A DNA stretch of 14,917 bases from Candidatus Schekmanbacteria bacterium GWA2_38_11. Its GTDB lineage: Bacteria; Schekmanbacteria; GWA2-38-11. The DNA lies in assembly GCA_001790645.1 (NCBI GenBank), contig MGDB01000126.1, forward strand, positions 593 through 15,509, read 5' to 3'. This document shows, piece after piece, positions 11,369-14,917 of this stretch (position 1 is its first letter; every line of letters starts with the position of its first letter). The notes beneath the pieces are model-generated. The model was not told the origin of the DNA, ran no database searches, and worked only from the letters and a program-made list of their open reading frames with translations. The translations under genes and the position numbers were made by a program.

Positions 11369-12521
11369 TTTCGTATTTGCCTTTTCTATGTTAGGCATTT
11401 TACTTGTCTTTTTTTTCAATCCCCTGTTGATTTGGATTGTGTATTTAATCAAGGGGAAGAAAACTTCTAAATATTCTCCAACCCATCCATCGGTAAGTTT
11501 AATTACCGTAGTTCATAACGCAGAAAATATAATTGTTGATAAAATTAAAAATTCCCTTGCTTTAAATTATCCATCAGGCAATTATGAGATTATCGTTTTC
11601 TCTGACGGCTCAACGGATGAAACCGAAAATAAAGTTAAACCCTTTACTGAAAAAAAGTTTCGTTTTTTGTGTTCCCCGACTCACGATGGTAAAAGCTATG
11701 GGATTAATAAAGCTGTCCAGAATAGTTCAGGAGAAGTAATTGTCTTTTCTGATGCTGATGCAATGCTGGAACCAAATGCCATAATAAATCTTGTAAAACA
11801 TTTCGCTGACCCGGAGGTTGGAGGTGTCTGCGGAAAGTGTATTATTTATGAAGATATAAGTAAATTAGCTAAGGCTCAAAGTTCTTATTTAAGATTTGAT
11901 AGTACGATCAAAAAAATAGAGAGTCAAATAGGATTTCTCACCTCTAGTACAGGAACTCTTTGTACCATTAGAAAAGATTTATTTCAACCCATACCCCCGG
12001 GAGTGACTGATGACCTGTATCTATGTTTATCAATCATAAAGCAGAATCACCGCTTTCTCTTTGAACCAGACGCCAAAGCATTCATAAAAGCATCTTCCAG
12101 AAGTTCGGCGCACGAAGTTGAAAGGCGGCGTAGAATTGTAAATAGAAGCCTCACTGGCATCTATATTATGCGAGAATTATTTAATCCTCTTAAATACGGC
12201 CTGTTTTCCATAAGTCTTTTAATAAACAAATGCTTTAGAAGACTCCTTCCTTTTTTCTTAATATTCATGTTTTCCAGTAGCTTGTTTTTATCTTTCTATA
12301 TCCCACCTATTAAAGTAGCCTTATATTTACAAATTGTTTTTTATCTTCTTGCCTTGTCTTACCGGCTCTTATTTCAACACTTGCCAGTTGTAAAGATAGC
12401 AACAAGGTTAACATCACTGGCTTTTTACTTTTGTCTTGGAAACTATGGGACTCTGTTTGGAGTTCTTGATTTTTTAATGGGAAAACAGATTGTAAAATGG
12501 AACCCCCAAAAAACAGACTAA
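11343..12521 (+). CDS. GT2 family membrane glycosyltransferase (cellulose-synthase-like)
   Basis: This processive-type GT2 has one N-terminal (about 14-36) and several C-terminal (about 283-318, 322-345, 355-378) membrane segments. VSLITVVHNAENII (51-64), FSDGSTDETE (86-95), HDGKSYGINKAV (114-125) and FSDADAMLEP (135-144, DxD = D137/D139) are the catalytic core. STGTLCTIRKDLF (202-214), TDDLYLCLSI (222-231) and the ERRRRIVNRS helix (260-269) correspond to the TED and QxxRW regions of cellulose/hyaluronan synthases. The C-terminal GNYGTLFGVLDFLMGKQIVKWNP (366-388) is also typical. The start is at ATG 11343, giving 392 residues. It overlaps the preceding gene by 26 nt. It is the last clear gene before a strong terminator. 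Confidence 0.9.
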   Translation: MKMLLIVNSFVFAFSMLGILLVFFFNPLLIWIVYLIKGKKTSKYSPTHPSVSLITVVHNAENIIVDKIKNSLALNYPSGNYEIIVFSDGSTDETENKVKPFTEKKFRFLCSPTHDGKSYGINKAVQNSSGEVIVFSDADAMLEPNAIINLVKHFADPEVGGVCGKCIIYEDISKLAKAQSSYLRFDSTIKKIESQIGFLTSSTGTLCTIRKDLFQPIPPGVTDDLYLCLSIIKQNHRFLFEPDAKAFIKASSRSSAHEVERRRRIVNRSLTGIYIMRELFNPLKYGLFSISLLINKCFRRLLPFFLIFMFSSSLFLSFYIPPIKVALYLQIVFYLLALSYRLLFQHLPVVKIATRLTSLAFYFCLGNYGTLFGVLDFLMGKQIVKWNPQKTD

Positions 12522-12585
12522 TAGAATACTATTATGCGTAAAGAATTGAAGTGAAAACAAAGAGCTTAGGGAAACTGGAAAAAAT

Positions 12586-12732
12586 ATGGGGAAATACGAT
12601 ATTGAAAAACAAAAATGGGATTCTAAATCTTTCCACCTTTTGGAAGAACGGAAGTGTCTGAAAGGAATTTCAACTTTTGAAGACATCTTTACTTCACAAA
12701 ATAACTCTCAAACCAATTTACCAATTTTTTGA
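12586..12732 (+). CDS. possible small protein (48 aa), unknown
   Basis: ATG 12586 opens a 48-codon frame, MGKYDIEKQKWDSKSFHLLEERK and on to ...TNLPIF, rich in charged residues, with no membrane segment or motif I recognise. It lies between the second GT2 and the terminator 16 nt after its stop, which suits the last gene of an operon. The ribosome-binding site is weak (AACTGGA), and a competing frame from GTG 12551 is open for 36 codons. It could also be gene debris or untranslated DNA. Confidence 0.25.
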   Translation: MGKYDIEKQKWDSKSFHLLEERKCLKGISTFEDIFTSQNNSQTNLPIF

Positions 12733-12748
12733 ATTAAGAGGTAAAGAA

Positions 12749-12771
12749 CCCCGCCTAAAGGCGGGGCTTTT
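12749..12771 (+). terminator. intrinsic terminator ending the sugar-assembly operon
   Basis: CCCCGCC-TAAA-GGCGGGG (12749-12766) is a perfect 7-bp GC stem followed by CTTTT. An A-rich side precedes it (AAAGAA), so it may also work weakly on the minus strand. It separates the PGT-to-GT2 operon from the next gene. Confidence 0.9.
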
Positions 12772-12830
12772 AAAAAATTAAACTCCAATTACGTTTATGC
12801 GACAATACACCAGCAATGAAAAACAATAAA

Positions 12831-12838
12831 GGAGGAGG
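12831..12838 (+). promoter_or_regulatory. strong Shine-Dalgarno pointing to an in-frame ATA start at 12847
   Basis: GGAGGAGG lies 8 nt before ATA 12847, which is in frame with the following gene, but 26 nt before the first conventional start (TTG 12865). No ATG, GTG or TTG is available between them in this frame. Confidence 0.6.
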
Positions 12839-12864
12839 ACTCGAATATAAATTATAAAAAATCC

Positions 12865-13932
12865 TTGGGGATTATTTTATTTACCATTTTTTTTTCTTTC
12901 ATAATCTTTTTCTTTTTATATTCTAACCTAAAGAGAAAGACTAAAACCGAGGAACCCCAACTTATATCCTTAGATGAAAAACCAGGGAGCAAAGGTTATC
13001 TCGGTATGTCTCTGCCTGCAAATTTCAAGGCATTCGGTCCTAATTGTCCATGGAATACCCCAATCCCGAAAAATCCAGAAACAGATTCTTTTTCAGAATT
13101 AATGATTAATAATCTAAAATACAAGGCTAAAGTACTTAAAATTGACACAAAAAAATGGACCATTCCGCTCTTCGTTATAGATTCTAAAAATAGCCCAAAA
13201 GTAGATGTAAAAACTACAAGCATCTATCTTTACTATACAGTTGATCCTGATGAAAATGGTATAGCAGAAGGGATTCCAATCCCTGAAGGAGTATGGCCAG
13301 ATCCAGAAAAAGATGGACATATGTTATTAATAGACCCCAAAGTGCGAAAGAGCTGGGATTTCTCTCGGGCTAAAAAATTGCCGGATGGCTCATGGATTGC
13401 GAGCAGAATAGATGTATGGGATCTAAATGGTCCTGGTTTTCGTGACCCCTTTTCCGGGAAATACTGGTGGACATCTGGAGCACGTGGTTCTGGATTCCCA
13501 TTAATTGCTGGTTTAATACGACCGGAAGAGATTGAAGCTGGTGAGATTAACCATGCCTTGGTGTTTGCTTCTCCCATTAATCGGAAGGCAACATTCCCGG
13601 AAGGGAAACCACAACTCTGCAGTCCTCCAGCTTCAGTCACAGATGGAGAAGAGATTGGTTACGAATACATCCCTGAAGGGGCAAGGCTGCAGCTTGACCC
13701 TGCACTTGACATCGATTCATTAAATCTGTCTCCTGCAACAATGGTGATTGTTAGAGCAATGCAAAAATATGGAATGTATAATGGAGATGGATCTTCAGAT
13801 TTCAAAATTTATTCCCAGAATCTTGGCCCTGATGGAGGCATATGGAGTAAATATAACTATTTTGATGATTTAAAAAATATCCCAATTGAAAGATTTAGGG
13901 TCTTAAAGTGCAACTTGGTGAGTAAACCATAA
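12865..13932 (+). CDS. membrane-anchored periplasmic protein of unknown function
   Basis: The N-terminus is one strongly hydrophobic segment (about 2-20) followed by NLKRK, so it is either a signal anchor or an uncleaved signal. The rest (about 40-355) looks like a mainly beta, Pro/Gly/Trp-rich exported domain. The blocks IDVWDLNGPGFRDP (182-195), WWTSGARGSGFPLIAGLIRP (201-220), GEINHALVF (226-234), GARLQLDP (272-279) and MQKYGMYNGD (299-308) recall a family of secreted hypothetical proteins with a 'WTS...G.P...GL.R..E...G.I.HAL...LR.YG' pattern, which I know from memory but cannot assign a function. Placement after the EPS operon suggests contact with the polymer (binding, modification or cleavage), but no catalytic motif is recognised. 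The given start is TTG 12865; a strong Shine-Dalgarno favours ATA 12847, which would add NYKKS-type basic residues and 6 codons. It is preceded by a terminator, so it needs its own promoter, which I could not find. Confidence 0.8.
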   Translation: MGIILFTIFFSFIIFFFLYSNLKRKTKTEEPQLISLDEKPGSKGYLGMSLPANFKAFGPNCPWNTPIPKNPETDSFSELMINNLKYKAKVLKIDTKKWTIPLFVIDSKNSPKVDVKTTSIYLYYTVDPDENGIAEGIPIPEGVWPDPEKDGHMLLIDPKVRKSWDFSRAKKLPDGSWIASRIDVWDLNGPGFRDPFSGKYWWTSGARGSGFPLIAGLIRPEEIEAGEINHALVFASPINRKATFPEGKPQLCSPPASVTDGEEIGYEYIPEGARLQLDPALDIDSLNLSPATMVIVRAMQKYGMYNGDGSSDFKIYSQNLGPDGGIWSKYNYFDDLKNIPIERFRVLKCNLVSKP

Positions 13933-13960
13933 TAACTTTTATACGTGATTGCTAAACTCT

Positions 13961-14917
13961 ATGTCAGAAAAGATTGTAGTATTATATTTGAGACAATCAA
14001 CAGGTGCCGGAGGTGGAGCGGATACAATAATTTTAAATTCCGCAACACATATAGATTCAAGTCAATTTTTGTTCATTGCAGTATATTTACGAAAATTTTC
14101 AGAAGATCTTTCCATTATTTCTAACAGTCTAAAAGAACGCAGAGTCAGCTATTTTGAGTTTCCAGGCAACAGTATCTTTAACGTAGAACAATTTATGAAT
14201 ATTATCAAACTTATCAGGCAGTATAAAGTCAGGATTATTCACTGCCATGACCCAAAAACAGATTTTTATGGATACTTACTGAAAATATTTTTCCCAAAAT
14301 TAAAAATTATCAGCACCATTCACGGATGGACAAGAAAAAGATACAGGAGCATATTATATACTAAACTCGATAAGTTTTTATTAAAAAAATTTGATGCAGT
14401 GATTGCTGTTTCTGAAAATATTGAACAAATTGCAAAAAAGCACGGAATCTACAGGACACATCTAATTCAGAATGGCATTGACATTAATAAATGGCAACCA
14501 GAGAAAAGAGATATATTCCCAGAGGATTTAACCCGCCATTTCACTGTTGGATTTGTTGGAAGGATTAGCAAAGAAAAAGGACCTATTGATTTTGTCCGTG
14601 TTGCTCAAAAGATACTTAATCAAGAGGCTAATTGTGAATTTTGGGTTGCAGGTGGGGGGCCTGGAAGGAAATCAATGAGACTTATGATCAAACAGTTGGG
14701 AGTGGAAAATAAATTTCAGTTCCTTGGTCAATTAGATGATAACAAACTGCATACTTTATACCAGAAACTGGATTTGCTTCTCCTGACTTCATACACTGAG
14801 GGATTGCCAATGACAATTTTAGAGGCATGCGCCATGTCTGTCCCTGTAGTCGCTACAAATGTCGGAGGAGTCAGCGAAATAATAACCCATGATTATAACG
14901 GGTTCCTTGCTGATGCT
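13961..14917 (+). CDS. GT4 family glycosyltransferase (3' end outside window)
   Basis: This is a retaining GT-B glycosyltransferase, expected in the cytosol at the inner membrane. 319 codons are present. The N-terminal domain opens with MSEKIVVLYLRQSTGAGGGAD, the last part being the glycine-rich acceptor loop. IIHCHDPKTDFYGYLL (92-107), ISTIHGWTR (117-125), VIAVSENI (147-154) and LIQNGID (168-174) are standard. The C-terminal GT1/GT4 domain shows GFVGRISKEKGPIDFV (197-212, with R201 and K206 for nucleotide phosphate binding), WVAGGGP (228-234), FLGQLDD (254-260) and the EX7E motif E280-GLPMTIL-E288. About 50-60 residues are missing at the end. It follows the previous gene by 28 nt without a terminator, so it is probably co-transcribed. 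No Shine-Dalgarno is evident before ATG 13961. Confidence 0.9.
   Translation, partial: MSEKIVVLYLRQSTGAGGGADTIILNSATHIDSSQFLFIAVYLRKFSEDLSIISNSLKERRVSYFEFPGNSIFNVEQFMNIIKLIRQYKVRIIHCHDPKTDFYGYLLKIFFPKLKIISTIHGWTRKRYRSILYTKLDKFLLKKFDAVIAVSENIEQIAKKHGIYRTHLIQNGIDINKWQPEKRDIFPEDLTRHFTVGFVGRISKEKGPIDFVRVAQKILNQEANCEFWVAGGGPGRKSMRLMIKQLGVENKFQFLGQLDDNKLHTLYQKLDLLLLTSYTEGLPMTILEACAMSVPVVATNVGGVSEIITHDYNGFLADA

Noticed and set aside
13233..13640. A 135-codon minus-strand frame opposite the unknown membrane-anchored protein
   Set aside because: The + strand frame has a membrane anchor and family-like motifs; the antisense frame shows none.

Overview
The window reads as part of a chromosomal exopolysaccharide (EPS) or capsule locus from an uncultured Gram-negative bacterium. 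The evidence is three protein types that need a double membrane: a Wza-type outer-membrane polysaccharide export lipoprotein, an OmpA-domain lipoprotein, and a Wzz-type inner-membrane copolymerase. Most genes are AT-rich and all are on the + strand. The sequence does not fix the phylum. The style (sulfatase-modifying-factor-fold lipoprotein, EPS tyrosine kinase, cytoskeletal fusion protein) would fit several poorly cultured lineages, and I do not choose one.

Layout. Positions 2-412 are the C-terminal end of a CpsD/ExoP-type tyrosine autokinase cut by the window edge, with a weak hairpin after it. Positions 527-4555 hold three genes in close series: a lipoprotein joining an FGE-sulfatase fold to a peptidoglycan-binding OmpA domain, the Wza-like exporter, and a Wzz/GNVR chain-length protein without a kinase domain. 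Positions 4556-5024 carry no intact gene. They hold the tail of an alpha/beta-hydrolase-like gene (+ strand), a possible gene tail on the - strand, and then a candidate promoter and structured leader for the next gene. Positions 5025-7577 encode an 850-residue protein with a tubulin/FtsZ-like GTPase in its N-terminal half and an actin-fold PilM in its C-terminal half. The halves are joined by a linker with two near-identical 32-residue repeats. This gene looks richer in G+C than its neighbours and stands alone. Positions 7578-7878 hold an eroded fragment of a second wzz-like gene plus a palindromic repeat. Positions 7879-12521 form the sugar-assembly operon: an initiating phosphoglycosyltransferase with a PilZ-like tail, a GT2 glycosyltransferase, an O-antigen ligase/polymerase-type membrane protein and a second GT2. 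A possible small ORF and a strong intrinsic terminator (12749-12771) follow. Then come a membrane-anchored protein of unknown function and the start of a GT4 glycosyltransferase that runs off the end.

How they may work together. The PGT would load the first sugar onto a lipid carrier, the GT2/GT4 enzymes would extend it, and the Wzy-like protein would polymerise or ligate it. Wzz and the separate kinase would set chain length, and the Wza-like lipoprotein would export the product. No flippase is in the window. The tubulin-PilM fusion is the outstanding item. PilM normally sits in an operon with PilN/O/P/Q at the base of type IV pili, but none of these is here. A protein carrying both a tubulin-like GTPase and an actin-like ATPase fold inside an EPS locus suggests a scaffold or positioning device for an envelope machine. 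That role is inference. I know of no described example of this fusion.
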